This document shows, piece after piece, positions 36,791-47,366 of a DNA stretch of 64,000 bases. The translations under genes and the position numbers were made by a program. Source of the DNA: Costus lasius (lineage: Eukaryota > Streptophyta > Magnoliopsida > Zingiberales > Costaceae); assembly GCA_027563935.2 (NCBI GenBank), contig CM050449.1, positions 87,396,371 through 87,460,370 of the forward strand, in the 5' to 3' direction. Position 1 is the stretch's first letter, and the number at the start of each line of letters is the position of its first letter. Under the pieces are notes generated by a model that saw nothing but the letters and a program-made list of their open reading frames with translations, did not search any database and was not told the origin of the DNA.

Positions 36791-37189
36791 TGGGCTTCGG
36801 TTGGATCTTCTTTGCTAGAGGTTGCCTGGATCTTACACTTTAATGTAGGCCGGTTCTTGCTTGGCTGCTTGAAGTTGTTGACTCTTGCTTGATGTTGAAA
36901 TGTTGATTTGTACCATTGGTATGAGAGAAAGCCTTGATGTTGGGAAGCTGTGGTGCCATGTAAGTGATAGTACATGTGTCGTTCACCAAGGCTACAACAA
37001 TCTACTACATCAACTACAAAGTAAAATAAGAACTTGAAAATAAATCCTAGGCTAAACCTACCCACAACATACAACATTTAAGTGCTGAAATTGCAACATA
37101 ACTTAATGCAGAGTTTAAACAAGTCCAAAATATCAAAATGTAAACAAGTTTCAAAATGATGTCAAAATGCAACTAAGTCCCTGAAGATG

Positions 37190-37572
37190 CCCTGCATCAC
37201 CCCACGTTTGCCTACAGCGCATCTTGCCCAATCGGCGCTTCTGATGTGTCACCACCCATCACACTCCAGGTCAAGAGCCCCGAACCTCGGCCAGTTCTAC
37301 CTGCGCATATTTCGTCTGCAGCAGGATTCGAACTCCTGACCTCCCCTCATGGAGAGAGTCCTTTTAATAATTAAGCTGCACCTTTTATGTGATGGCCCGC
37401 CTCTTGGTAGACGAAATATGCGCAAACGAAATATGTGCAGGTAGAACTGGTCGGGGTTCGGGCTCCTGGCCTGGCGTGTGATGGGTGGCTACGCGTCAGA
37501 AGTGCCGATTAGGCAAGATGCCCTATAGGTAGACATGGGGTCCCATTGGGGCCTGAGAGGTGGGCCGTCACA
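37190..37572. repeat. Head-to-head pair of tRNA-derived SINE-like repeats
   Basis: 37195-37385 (minus orientation) and about 37415-37572 (plus orientation) are inverted copies sharing AAATATGCGCAGG, GTTCGGG, GTGTGATGGGTGG and GCCGATT blocks. The minus-strand copy contains GAGTTCGAATCC, a good RNA polymerase III B box, and a plausible upstream A box (GTGCAGCTTAATTATTAAAAG). A third copy is at 59840-60042. Confidence 0.6.
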
Positions 37573-38073
37573 TCGAAGAAGTTGGCTAGGAACGTTGAAT
37601 GCTGAATGAAGTCAAAGTGGGTTATGGTGATGAAGCGATGACCCTTAGCTCGACGAACAACGTTGGATGAAGTCAGAGCTGGTTACGGTGATAGAGTGAC
37701 AGCACTCGGCTCGATGGAGTACTGGATGAAGTCGGAGTGGCTTCGTTGGGCGGGAGAGGGGGTTTGTGATTTTTCATTTTGTTGGGCGAGTGCGAGACAA
37801 GAGAAAGGAAAATAGGTGGCAAGAGCGGGATGAGAGAAAATATCATAACCATGGTTGGTTAGGTTGGGTTATGCAAGGTCCATACAAGAGGGTTACGACA
37901 ACGGAGCCGGACGGGACGGGATGGAGCGTTACGAAAGGCGATGGCAATGACTTTATTTCCATTTCTTATGGTACCATCATGGCTTGGGATGCACACATGA
38001 AAAATCAGCTTTATGATTTATGTGACAGTGGATGAGCCACCTGCCAAAAGTCCTAGGCACCAGACATTTTCTT
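37573..38073 (-). repeat. MULE right TIR, outer part
   Basis: Inverted partner of 230-581. Its inner portion (about 37590-37750) contains three imperfect copies of a ~60-bp unit built around TGGATGAAGTC(A/G)GAG. I did not see this triplication in the left TIR, so the two ends have diverged. Confidence 0.7.
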
Positions 38074-38082
38074 GAAAATAGC
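38074..38082. repeat. MULE target site duplication, right
   Basis: GAAAATAGC directly follows the right TIR end and matches 221-229 at 8 of 9 bases. Confidence 0.7.
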
Positions 38083-38533
38083 CCAAAGACTCGAAGAGCT
38101 TTACCGCACTAGAGCTACATGCATCCTTTAAATGAACAGTGATTTCCTTGCAATAAATGTAATCCCCATCAAATGTGGTTTCGAATTTGAATAAAATTTG
38201 GACTACGCTTTTTCACTAATTCCTTTTCAACTTCAGCACTATAATTTTTAACCGTTCACCATCAAAGTTGGAGACCATATATCTAGTTGTAATAGTTTTG
38301 GGATGCAACATTTTGTATCTTGCAGCAACAATCTTTGGGAGATTTTCTTCATGATGAACCAAGATGCAAATGTCATCTTGAGCAGATTTTTACATTCCTG
38401 ATGAAGCAAAATGCAAAAGAAAACATGGTAATAGCAAAGATGAGAGTTCTCATTCCTGGATGTCAAATATGCTATTTGGTCAAATTGACAAAGGTCTCAA
38501 ATGATAATTCAATCAACAACATAGGAAAAGGAG
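38083..38533. other. No recognised gene
   Basis: Outside the MULE. A 106-residue frame at 38320 shows no family I know. Nothing else is supported. Confidence 0.4.
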
Positions 38534-38931
38534 AAAATTTCCTAGGTTGGGTACCCAACGTAGGAAACCTAAGAGGGATACTTCGTTTTTATACAAGAAA
38601 TATTTTATATATGTATATAAAAGTAATCTACACACTCTAAACTTTTCAATGGTATCAATATTGTCATGGAAAAAATTTACGCACGATAAGAAATTAACAA
38701 AAATATTATCGTAGAAAAAGCTACCATAATGAATAATTTTTTCTACGATAATGTTTTTGTTAATTTTTCATTGTGCGTAATCATTTTCACGACAATATTA
38801 GTACCCTTGAAAAACTTAGAGCATGTAGATTACTTCTATATAATTTTTTTTAAAAAAAATATTTTTTTGCATGAAAATGAAGCACCCTTCTTAAGATTTC
38901 CTACGTTGGGTACCCAACGTAGGAAATTTCT
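38534..38931. mobile_element. Foldback MITE, ~400 bp, near-complete palindrome
   Basis: Arms of about 190 bp converge on ~38733. Each end carries TTGGGTACCCAACGTAGG, itself a palindrome, and paired blocks TTACGCACGATAAG / CATTGTGCGTAA and AAAATATTATCGTAG / CTACGATAATGTTT. Exact ends and TSD are not settled. No coding capacity, despite frames crossing it. Confidence 0.85.
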
Positions 38932-39119
38932 TCTAGGAAAAGATTCAATGATGAAAAGACAACTCACAGTATGTAACTAAGCTAGACCTAAAATAACAAA
39001 TTAAATATAGTCAAATATAAATCAAAACAAGAACAAGAAGTGAACAAAAGGACAACAGCCTAGAGCCACTATGATAAACCATTACAAATACTTGAGGAAA
39101 ATTAAAATAATCTGAACAT

Positions 39120-39361
39120 TGAAAAGAGCAAAGGAACAAAGAGATGGAGAAACAATTGAATATATTTCTTTGATCGATTTTCTTACATAGTAGATCAATA
39201 CATTATATAATAGTACAAATGTATAGAAACTTCTGAGATTGCGCTAACACAATATATGCAAATAATCTGTTGCCATAATTTGGCTTGGCTGATTACGGCA
39301 AGTAACCCTACAGATTATGGCAAGGATTATTTTGGAATCGTATCAATCCTTGCTATCATTA
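39120..39361 (-). repeat. Ale-type 3' LTR
   Basis: About 242 bp, matched by 43707-43950 with roughly 8% difference by eye. A purine tract (minus strand GCGGGGGAG) immediately precedes it. Confidence 0.85.
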
Positions 39362-40145
39362 CTCCCCCGCAAACTCAACGTGGATGGACAAATATTGAGT
39401 TTGGGTAATAATCCCTGAAATTTGACGTGCGAGAGCGGCTTAGTGAATACATCAACCAATTGATCATTAGTAGAGATATAGGAGACTGTAAGTTGACGCA
39501 TTGCTACTCGTTCACGTACAAAATGAAAATTAATTTCCACGTGTTTTGTGCGAGCATGGAAGATTGGATTGGCCGTCAAATATGTAGCTCCAATGTTGTC
39601 ACACCAAAGATTAGGAATTTGTGAGGAAGCAAGTTGAAACTCATGAAGAAGAGATTGAATCCAAATGACTTCTGCAGTTGCATTGGCGATTGCTTTATAC
39701 TCGGCTTCAGTGCTAGATCGAGAAACAGTTTGTTGTTTCTTTGAATTCCAAGATATAAGATTTTGGCCAAGAAAATGGCAAAGCCACTAGTGGATCGTCG
39801 ATCTTCAAGAGAACTGGCCCAATCAGCATCACTATAGATGTGCAAATCGTGGGATGAATTTCAATGTAGGAGAAGTCCATGTAGAATGGTGCCTTTTAAA
39901 TAATGAAGTATGCACTTGACCATCTCCCAATGATGAGTTGTTGGTGAGTGCATGAATTGATAGGCACGATTAACTGCATAGGTGACATTAGGACATGTGA
40001 TAGTAATGTACTGTAAAGCACCAACTATGCTCCTATATTGAGTGGGATCCTTCAAAGGTGTGGATGGAGAAGAAAAAGGAGTAGTGGCGATTGGTGTCGA
40101 AGTAGGTCGAGCACCATCCATTTTGGAGCATTGAAGAATACCCAA
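39343..40145 (-). pseudogene. pol: Ale-type RNase H region
   Basis: Connection and RNase H motifs: YRSIVGALQYITITCPNVTYAVN, then [25 protein letters not shown], and near the end [16 protein letters not shown]. These occur in different frames, so the region is frameshifted. Confidence 0.85.
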
Positions 40146-41393
40146 TATATATTTGCTCTAAGATAACAGACAACCGCGAGGATGTTATAACATTTCAATG
40201 CCTAAGAAAAAAATTAGCAGATCCTAAATCTCTGATAGCGAATGCCTGACCAAGAGATGTAATTAACTCATTTATGCAAGAAATATTAGTGCCAGTGATC
40301 AATATGTCATCCACATATATGAGAATGTATATCTTAATATTTGAGTAGCAATAGTAAAATAAGGATGTGTCGGTTTTGGGTGCTATGAAGCCTTGAGTTT
40401 GTAGCCATCCACTTAATCGATTAAATCATGCATGAGGAGCTTGGCGAAGACCATAGATAGACTTTTTGAGATGACATACATGCGTCGGAAGTTGTGGATG
40501 ACGAAAGCCAGGTGGTTGCTCCATATAAACAGTCTCGTCTAACTGACCATGTAGAAATACATTTGATACATCCAGTTGTCGAATAGGCCAACCGGAGCTA
40601 GTTGCAATAAAGAGTAATAAACGAATAGTGGTAATTTTGACCACAGGACTGAATGCTTCTGTAAAGTCAATAAGTGGTTGTTGATGAAATCCTTTGCAAC
40701 AAGACGGGCTTTGTGTCATTCGATAGTACCATCAGCCTTATATTTGAGCCGAAATACCCACATGCATCCAATTATGTTCATGGAAGGAAGTTTAGGAACA
40801 AGATTCCAAGTTCCATTACACATAAGAGCATCAAATTTAGAGGCCATAGCTGCTCTCCAAGAAGGATCTTTGGATGCTTGTGTAAAGCATGTTGGTTCTT
40901 TTGGTGGTAAGGATGCGAGCAAAGCATGAGGTAAGACATGCTTAGAAGCACTTGGAGCACTCATGGGCATAGTGTTATCATAAATATCTTGAAGCAGTCG
41001 AGTGCATCGAGGTGGAGTAGTAGATTCTGGTGAGGATGGTGTTTCACCGTAATTTGGAAGTTCCATTTCTTGAATTGCATGGGAAGAGGAGACAACCTCA
41101 ACGTCAGAAGGAACTGCATCATTTGATGTAGGAGGTACTATGTCAGAATCTTTGTTATCCAAAGATGATAATGATTCCAGAGTTACTTGATTTGTTGGTG
41201 TTGGAATAGTTTGTGGAGATGGTGCCGCTCCCAAAAGACCTTGATATATAGTAGTAGATGGCATAGAGGGTGGGTCTTGGATGATTAGGCTATTCATTGC
41301 TTTGTGCTGCAAAGGGCAAGTGATATTCATCAAAGATAACATGCCGGGAAACATATATCTGCCCGGTCGGTACATGTAAGCAACGATAGCCAT
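40146..41393 (-). pseudogene. pol: Ale-type reverse transcriptase region
   Basis: A serine/proline-rich linker precedes SWRAAMASKFDALMCNGTWNLV and CMWVFRLKYKADGTIE. After a frameshift come DFTEAFSPVVKITTIRLLL, RQLDVSNVFLHGQL and KKSIYGLRQAPHA followed by a stop. The YVDDILIT box is readable at about 40287-40313. Confidence 0.85.
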
Positions 41394-42036
41394 GATGCAG
41401 ATTACTATAACTTAGAAAGACACATAATAAGGAACGAGGTTGCAGTTTGTGTTTGTTATAGGGTTTAATCCAAGGGTAGCATGCGCAACCAAAAACACGA
41501 AGAAAGTCATAATTTGGAGGATGGTTATAAAGCTTCTCTAAAGGGCTTTTATTTTCTAAGGTAGGAGTTGGAAGGCAATTGATGAGGTATATTGTAGTGG
41601 ATACAGCTTCTTCCCAGTATTTGGTAGGTATGGAGGCTTGTTGAAGTAAAGCCAAAGATGTTTCTATGATGTGCCTATGTTTTCATTCCATAGATCCATT
41701 TTGCTCTGGTGTGTGAGGACAGGATACTCGATGATGAATACCTAAAGTTATGAGGTGTTGGTGCAAGCCATGGAACTCACCACCCCAATCAGATTGAACA
41801 ACCAAAATTTTACATCCAAAAAATCGTTCAACATGCTTCTGAAAATGTTGAAAGATTTTGGTGACTTTAGATCTTCGATGCATAAGAAAGAGCTAAGTGT
41901 AATTTCTAAAGTCATCAATAAAAGAAACATAATATGAATGACCATTACTTGATACAGTAGGAGCAGGGCCCCAAACATCAGAATGAATAAGTGCTAATGG
42001 AAAAGTATCTTTATTATTAGAAACTAAAAATGGAAG
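41290..42036 (-). pseudogene. pol: Ale-type integrase region
   Basis: Core fragments VQSDWGGEFHGLHQHL (family D.GGEF motif) and CPHTPEQNGSME, with a stop just after, then YWEEAVSTTIYLINCLPTP and the tail KLQPRSLLCVFLSYSNLHHGYRCL. Frames change several times. Confidence 0.85.
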
Positions 42037-43532
42037 CTAATTCCTCTTGGCTTGTAAACAAACTTGACAACGTTGAGAAACATTATTTGGAATAATAGGA
42101 AGACCATGGCAATTGATTATTTGTTTAGCAATGCGTAAATAGGGATGTCCAAGTCGACAATGCCATGAGGTGGTACTTGTGTGTTCTCCTTGATGAATGG
42201 TAGGTGAGGATTGTATATGATAGAGATCGTTTTTTATTCCTCCCCGGAGCAGAATGGATCCCGTCGCTCGATTCTTCACAAAGCATTCATGAGGGTGAAA
42301 TTCAAAATAAACATTGTTGTCAGAAGTGAATTGACATACTGAAAGTAAGTTTTTCGTTATGGTAGGGACATGAAGAACATTGCGCATGTGTAATGGACGA
42401 GTAGAGGAAGATAAATATGTCTTTCCAAGGTTAGAAATCTGTAAACTTGTACCATTGCCTATTTGTACGGTGTCCAATCTGTGATATGGGGTAGTTTCTG
42501 AAAGTGCATAATAATCCGGAGTAACATGGTGAGTAGCGCCGGAGTCAGGAAACCAATTGGTAGAGGGTGCTGTAGGAGTAGGTTGCATGATAGTGTTTAG
42601 AGTATGTGGTTGCCTTCGTGATGAAAACCCTCCAACATATGAGTTATCAAAGTGCTTATAACATTCATGAGCATAGTGTCCATATGCAAGGCATATTTGA
42701 CATTTTCCTTGACGGCGACCTCTGCCACGGCCACGGCCACCCTGATAATGATAACCACCACGACCCCCATGATGTTGATAAGCACTATGTTGTGCTGTGG
42801 ATTTACCTAGTTTTGTAGTATGAACTGTCGGTAAAGAAGAAATTTCTGCAATTCTCATTGATTGCATTTGTAGTATGCGTTCATGAGATGAAAGTATGGC
42901 ATGGACTTCTTCAATGCTATAATTCTCAATGCTAATAGTAATGGATGGCAATAAGTTGTCATAGGATGGACCAAGTCCCATTAAAATATGCATTCGAAGA
43001 TCTGGATCTGAAATAGGATGTCAAATAGCTGCAAGGGCATTAGCAATATTTCTAATTTTTTGAATGTAGTCATCAATAGAGCTGTCACCTTTTTGTATCA
43101 CTTATAATTGTCTCTTAAGTTGAAGCATGCATGTGCGAGAGTGTGATGCAAAGGCACGTGCAAGAGTATCCCATACTGCACGAGATGAATAAAGACCAAC
43201 AACTAATGGAAGGACATGCTCAGATAATGTTGACATAATCCATGTTAATGCAACTTGATCTTTCTTGATCCAATTTTGATAGTTTGGATCCGATGAGTCT
43301 AGACATGGCAGAGTCCTTCAATAAGACTAAGACAATCATGCAATAGTAATATGGGCATTAACTGAGTCTTCCAAAGCAGATAGTTATCGTGAGTTAGTTT
43401 AATAGGTTGAAATGAGATTCCGCCTAGCGTGATGGAAGAAGTTTGCATGGTTTCTGATTGTGTTGTGTTGTGTGCCGAAGAGTTAACTTTAGACATTGTT
43501 TTGTTATGAAAATTATAAAATAACAAAAGCAA
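42037..43532 (-). pseudogene. gag: Ale-type gag, protease and pre-integrase
   Basis: The gag start is near 43496 (MSKVNSSAHN), with LTHDNYLLWKTQLMPIL, broken near 43299. 42037-42993 carries a glycine/arginine-rich linker, the knuckle CQICLAYGHYAHEC, the protease motif WFPDSGATHHVTPD and the pre-integrase motif SWHCRLGHPYLRIA...CQVCLQAKRN, ending at a stop. Confidence 0.85.
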
Positions 43533-43706
43533 ACTAGTGCTGCAGTGAGAGCTAACTCAGGAACAAGAGCCGCAGGATGCTTAAAGAAAATAGTTTTGCT
43601 AAGCAAAGTAGCGAGATTAGGGCACAGATACCTCTCGCCAAACAGAATATGAGCAGAAGAAGCAGAAGCCTCGCAAACGTACAAAGATATGTTATTGAAT
43701 ACCACC

Positions 43707-43950
43707 AAGAGAGAGCAGAGGAACAAAGAGATGGAGAAATAATTGAATATATTTCTTTGATCGATTTTCTTTACTGAGTATATCAATACATTATATAATG
43801 GTACAAATGTATAGAAAACTTCTGAGATTGCGCTAATACAATATATGTAGATAATCTGTTGCCATAATTTGGCTCGGCTGATTACGGCAAGGAACCCTGC
43901 AGATTATGGCAAGGATTGTTTTAGAATCGTATCAATCCTTGTTGTCATTA
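43707..43950 (-). repeat. Ale-type 5' LTR
   Basis: Partner of 39120-39361. The adjacent minus-strand PBS is degenerate (TGGTATTC in place of TGGTATCAG). Confidence 0.8.
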
Positions 43951-44114
43951 AACATAACCTTCTTAAACCTGCAAATGAACAGTACATAGAGATTTCAAAC
44001 CTCAGTGTCTAAGCTATGCATCTGGTGATCGGTAGGGGAGGAATAGGTCTCGATAGTAGGAGGTGGATTTTTCAAGTAGAGGAGGAAGGCAGAATGGTCT
44101 CGATGTCAACGATG

Positions 44115-45409
44115 TGATCCGAAAGGATACACTTTAAAATACAAGCAGGTAGACTCATTTCAGGTGTCGCGGCCAAAGGTATTGGCATACAGGGATATTG
44201 TCACTCCCTGGCACGGCTCCAAAAACTTGTTGTCCCTAACTTGTAGTGTCCGCAAGTGCACGGATACTTGAAGTAATAAAGAAAATATCGATCCCACAGA
44301 GAGACTTGCGTTGTCAAGTACCGAATAATTGATTTTTCACTATCTAGGCGATTGAATAATAGCAAAGTAAGAATCGAAAACACGCGAAAAATTACTATCA
44401 GAGAGAAATTGGGACTAGGGTTTCATCCACTTTGATTTTCAATGATTATATATATAAAGATGTTCATCAATCAAATTCTAATATGATAAAGGCATAATTT
44501 CCCTTAAAAAGCGGTTATCTCACTCTCATGCAGATAACCATGCAAGAATAAATCCTCGCTTTCGCACAAGATTCATCCCAAGCTATAGATAGGTAAACCA
44601 TCAGACAAAGAACTCAAGGATCACTTTCGTGCATCCGAATTCTAAGTTGATTACCTCGAGTGGAATCTCAAGGATCACTTTTGTGCATCCGAGACTCAAC
44701 ACACGTTCTACCTATGATTCTCCAACGTTCTGATCTTCACTTTCATGCAAGATCTCCACGTTTGACACAATAACTCAATCCTAAGTTTATTAATATCATC
44801 ATGGCAATTTAACTTACTAAAATAAAGAAATAAGAACTTAACCTAGTTTCCTACGGTGAGTTCCTATTAGTCAATTTTAGGGTTCCAAGTTCTCAAGCAA
44901 ATCACCTTTCGGTCCTTATTGCGAAAACTCTAAATCATGATAACAAAAAGTAAACTAAGCAGAATCTTAAAGCAATAATCACATAGGTAAAATTATCAAA
45001 GTAAAATAATCATGATGAAAGTGAAAGATTATCTAATCATTAAGAAAATCAAAGGGAATTACTCCCCCATGTCCCAAAATAAGTTTAAGCTAGCATGGTG
45101 AAGGGATTACAAAATACCTTAATTTCAGAAGATCAAAAATTAACAGAATAGGAGTTTTAGGAAAATACAGCACGGCTGTGAAATATTTCACAGCCGTAAT
45201 TTGCAATGAAAGTGGCGGCGCTTCTTCTTCCTTCGATTTCTCCTCAATTTGATATCTTTTCATTCTGAAACTTCTGGCACATTGTCTCCTTCTCCAGGCG
45301 AAGCTTCAGTATGAAAATCACGGCCGGAGGTGCTTTGGATTGATCGCGGCGGTGGAACCTTAAGCGGTGGCGTGTACCGTGATTTCTCTCTTGACAGTGG
45401 ATGCAATTT
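44115..45409 (-). repeat. Athila-like LTR, 5'-truncated
   Basis: About 97% identical to 45798-47090 by eye. Ends (minus strand) TTCGGATCA at 44115. It is fused at ~45409 to gag coding sequence, with a shared GAAATTGCATCCAC-type stretch at the join. Confidence 0.85.
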
Positions 45410-45797
45410 CAAAGTTGTTAGCCTCAATTGCTGGTCTAGCGATGCTTGAGTGAATCTCTTGTGGATTAAGGGCTGCATAGTCCCTCAATGTTCTCTGATT
45501 ATTTGCCATATCCACAATTTCTTCTTGAATTTCTTGTGGATCTTCTTCCAGTCTTAACTTCCTGCGCGCTCTAAGTGTTTTGTTGATTTCAGGATCCAAT
45601 GGAACAAGTGGTCCTGACCTAAGACTCCTGCGCATGCAAAATAGACAGATCAAGCGATTTCAAAAGAAAACAAACATGAAATAAAGTCCTAACATTTATA
45701 AAAAAGAACAAAATAAAACCTAGTCTAGCAATACTCTCAATATCTTCAATATTGACAAAATTAAAGTCTCCCCGGCAACAGCGCCAAAAACTTGAAG
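45410..45797 (-). pseudogene. gag: PBS and N-terminal gag fragment of the Athila-like element
   Basis: A tRNA-Asp-type PBS (minus strand TGGCGCTGTTGCCGGGGA, 45769-45786, one mismatch) lies 11 bp from the LTR. Coding then gives the Athila/Tat gag start NNQRTLRDYAALNPQEIHSS and ARPAIEANNFEI before jumping into LTR sequence at ~45409. Only about 50 residues of true gag survive. Confidence 0.85.
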
Positions 45798-47366
45798 TGA
45801 TCCGAAAGGACACACTTTTAAATACAAGAAGGTAGACTCGTTTCAGGTGTCGCGGCCAAAGGTATTGGCGTACAGGGCTATTGTCACTCCTTGGCACGGC
45901 TCCAAAAACTTGTTGTCCTTAATTTGTAGTGTCCACAAGTGCATGGATACTCGAAGTAATAAAGAAAATATTGATCACAGAGAGAGACTTGCATTGTCAA
46001 GTACCGAATAATTGATTTTTCACTATCTAGGCGATCGAATAATAGCAAAGTAAGAATCGAAAACACGCGGAAAATTACTATCAGAGAGAAATTGGGACTA
46101 GGGTTTCATCCACTTTGATTTTCAATGATTAGATATATAAAGATGTTCATCAATCAAAATCTAATATGATAAAGGCATAATTTCCCTTAAAAAGGGGTTA
46201 TCTCACTCTCATGCAGATAACCATGCAAGAATAAATCTTCGCTTTCGCGCAAGATTCATCTCAAGCTATAGATAGGTAAACCATCAGACAAAGAACTCAA
46301 GGATCACTTTCGTGCATCCGAATTCTAAGTTGATTACCTCGAGTGGAATCTCAAGGATCACTTTCGTGCATCCGAGACTCAACACACGTTCTACCTATGA
46401 TTCTCCAACGTTCCGATCTTCACTTTCATGCAAGATCTCCACGTTTGACACAATAACTCAATCCTAAGTTTATTAATATCATCATGGCAATTTAACTTAC
46501 TAAAATAAAGAAATAAGAACTTAACCTAGTTTCCTACGGTGAGTTCCTATTCGTCAATTTTAGGGTTCCAAGTTCTCAAGCAAATCACCTTTCGGTCCTT
46601 ATTGCGAAAACTCTAAATCATGATAACAAAAAGTAAACTAAGCAGAATCTTAAAGCAATAATCGCATAGGTAAAATTATCAAAGTAAAATAATCATGATG
46701 AAAGTGAAAGATTATCTAATTATTAAGAAAATCAAAGGGAATTACTCCCCCATGTCCCAAAATAAGTTTAAGCTAGCATGGTGAAGGGATTACAAAATAC
46801 CATAATTTCAAAAGATCAAAAATCAACAGAATAGGAGTTTTAGGAAAATACAGTACGGCTGTGAAATATTTCACAGCCGTAATTTGCAATGAAAGTGGTG
46901 GCGCTTCTTCTTCCTTTGATTTCTCCTCAATTTGATCTCCTTTCGTTCTGAAACTTGTGGCACGTTGTCTCCTTCTCCAAGCAAAGCTTCAGTATGAAAA
47001 TCATGGCCAGAGGTGCTTTGGATTGATCGCGGTGGTGGAACCCTAAGCGGCAGTGTGTACCGTGATTTCTCTCTTGATAGTGGATGCAATTTGGGGCTTT
47101 TGGTGTCTACATGATCCTCTCATCGTGAGCTCACTTTCTTCTTCCTACGGCATCCAATTTAACGCTCTGGATCACTCGCAATAATCTCCGCAAGAATCGG
47201 GCTTCGAAATTGACCTGGGAGTCGCGTTCAAAAACGGAAATACGACAGTGTAATAGTTCACGGCACTGCTGTGAACTATTCAAATCTCATGATTTCACCC
47301 AATATCAATTCAAATCTATCATGCTTTTGTTTATAGGAATTAAGTTTTCCAAGATCTTTTTCCACA
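45798..47366 (-). repeat. Athila-like LTR, complete, right edge estimated
   Basis: The left edge (minus-strand 3' end GGATCA) is fixed by comparison with 44115 and by the PBS. The right edge is placed after a purine run (minus strand AAAAAAGAAAAGAAAAATTTTG) where TGTGGAAAAAG begins, giving ~1.57 kb, similar to related LTRs. Near its 3' end, at 45890-45911, it contains a degenerate PBS-like stretch (minus strand AGTTTTTGGAGCCGTGCC). Confidence 0.6.

Larger units (their letters stand above)
35879..37572. mobile_element. Unclassified 1.7-kb repeat with inverted ends, inserted in the MULE right TIR
   Basis: Starts TGTGACGGCCCGCCTCTC and ends with the inverse (GAGAGGTGGGCCGTCACA). The inverted ends share about 38 bp, including AATGGGACCCCATG. 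The TIR alignment resumes cleanly on both sides. I found no target duplication (flanks GTGGA and TCGAA). It may be a composite of SINE-like units and another element rather than one transposon. No coding region is recognised. Confidence 0.5.
230..38073 (+). mobile_element. Mutator-like element (MULE), ~9 kb ancestral, inflated to 37.8 kb by nesting
   Basis: The left terminus (GAGAAAATGTCC at 230) and the inverted right terminus (AAGAAAATGTCTGG, ending 38073) begin TIRs that stay alignable for about 550 bp per side once nested insertions are set aside. The termini are flanked by 9-bp direct repeats matching at 8 of 9 positions. A 9-bp duplication and long TIRs are hallmarks of Mutator superfamily elements. 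The interior carries a FAR1/MURA-type transposase remnant between mirror-image arrays of one ~150-bp repeat. Subtracting 582-19665, 21667-29759, 35879-37572 and two duplicated target sites leaves about 9.0 kb. Opposite orientation of TIR sequence, arrays and flanks at all levels is what one element predicts. Alternative: two unrelated copies of the family; the matching TSD argues against that. Confidence 0.75.
39120..43950 (-). mobile_element. Ale/Retrofit-type Ty1/copia element, full structure, decayed
   Basis: 4.8 kb with short LTRs (39120-39361 and 43707-43950) and a perfect 5-bp duplication AACAT (39115-39119, 43951-43955). Gag, protease, integrase, RT and RNase H lie in order on the minus strand, split by stops and frameshifts. 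Short LTRs and the KLQPRSLLCVFLSYS-type integrase tail fit the Ale lineage. With these TSDs the minus-strand LTR would begin TAATGA instead of TG. Confidence 0.9.

Noticed and set aside
230..38073. Two separate MULE-family copies in inverted orientation instead of one element
   Set aside because: Would not explain the 8/9 9-bp flanking repeat, the continuous TIR alignment on both sides of the nested insertions, and the mirrored arrays. Kept as the main alternative.
38320..38640. 106-residue frame near the foldback MITE
   Set aside because: Its C-terminal third runs into the MITE arm, and the rest has no family resemblance.
39120..39361. LTR ends beginning TG on the minus strand at TGATAGCAAGG
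   Set aside because: That boundary gives no target duplication. Shifting three bases outward gives perfect AACAT on both sides, so the wider LTR was used, although its end is non-canonical.
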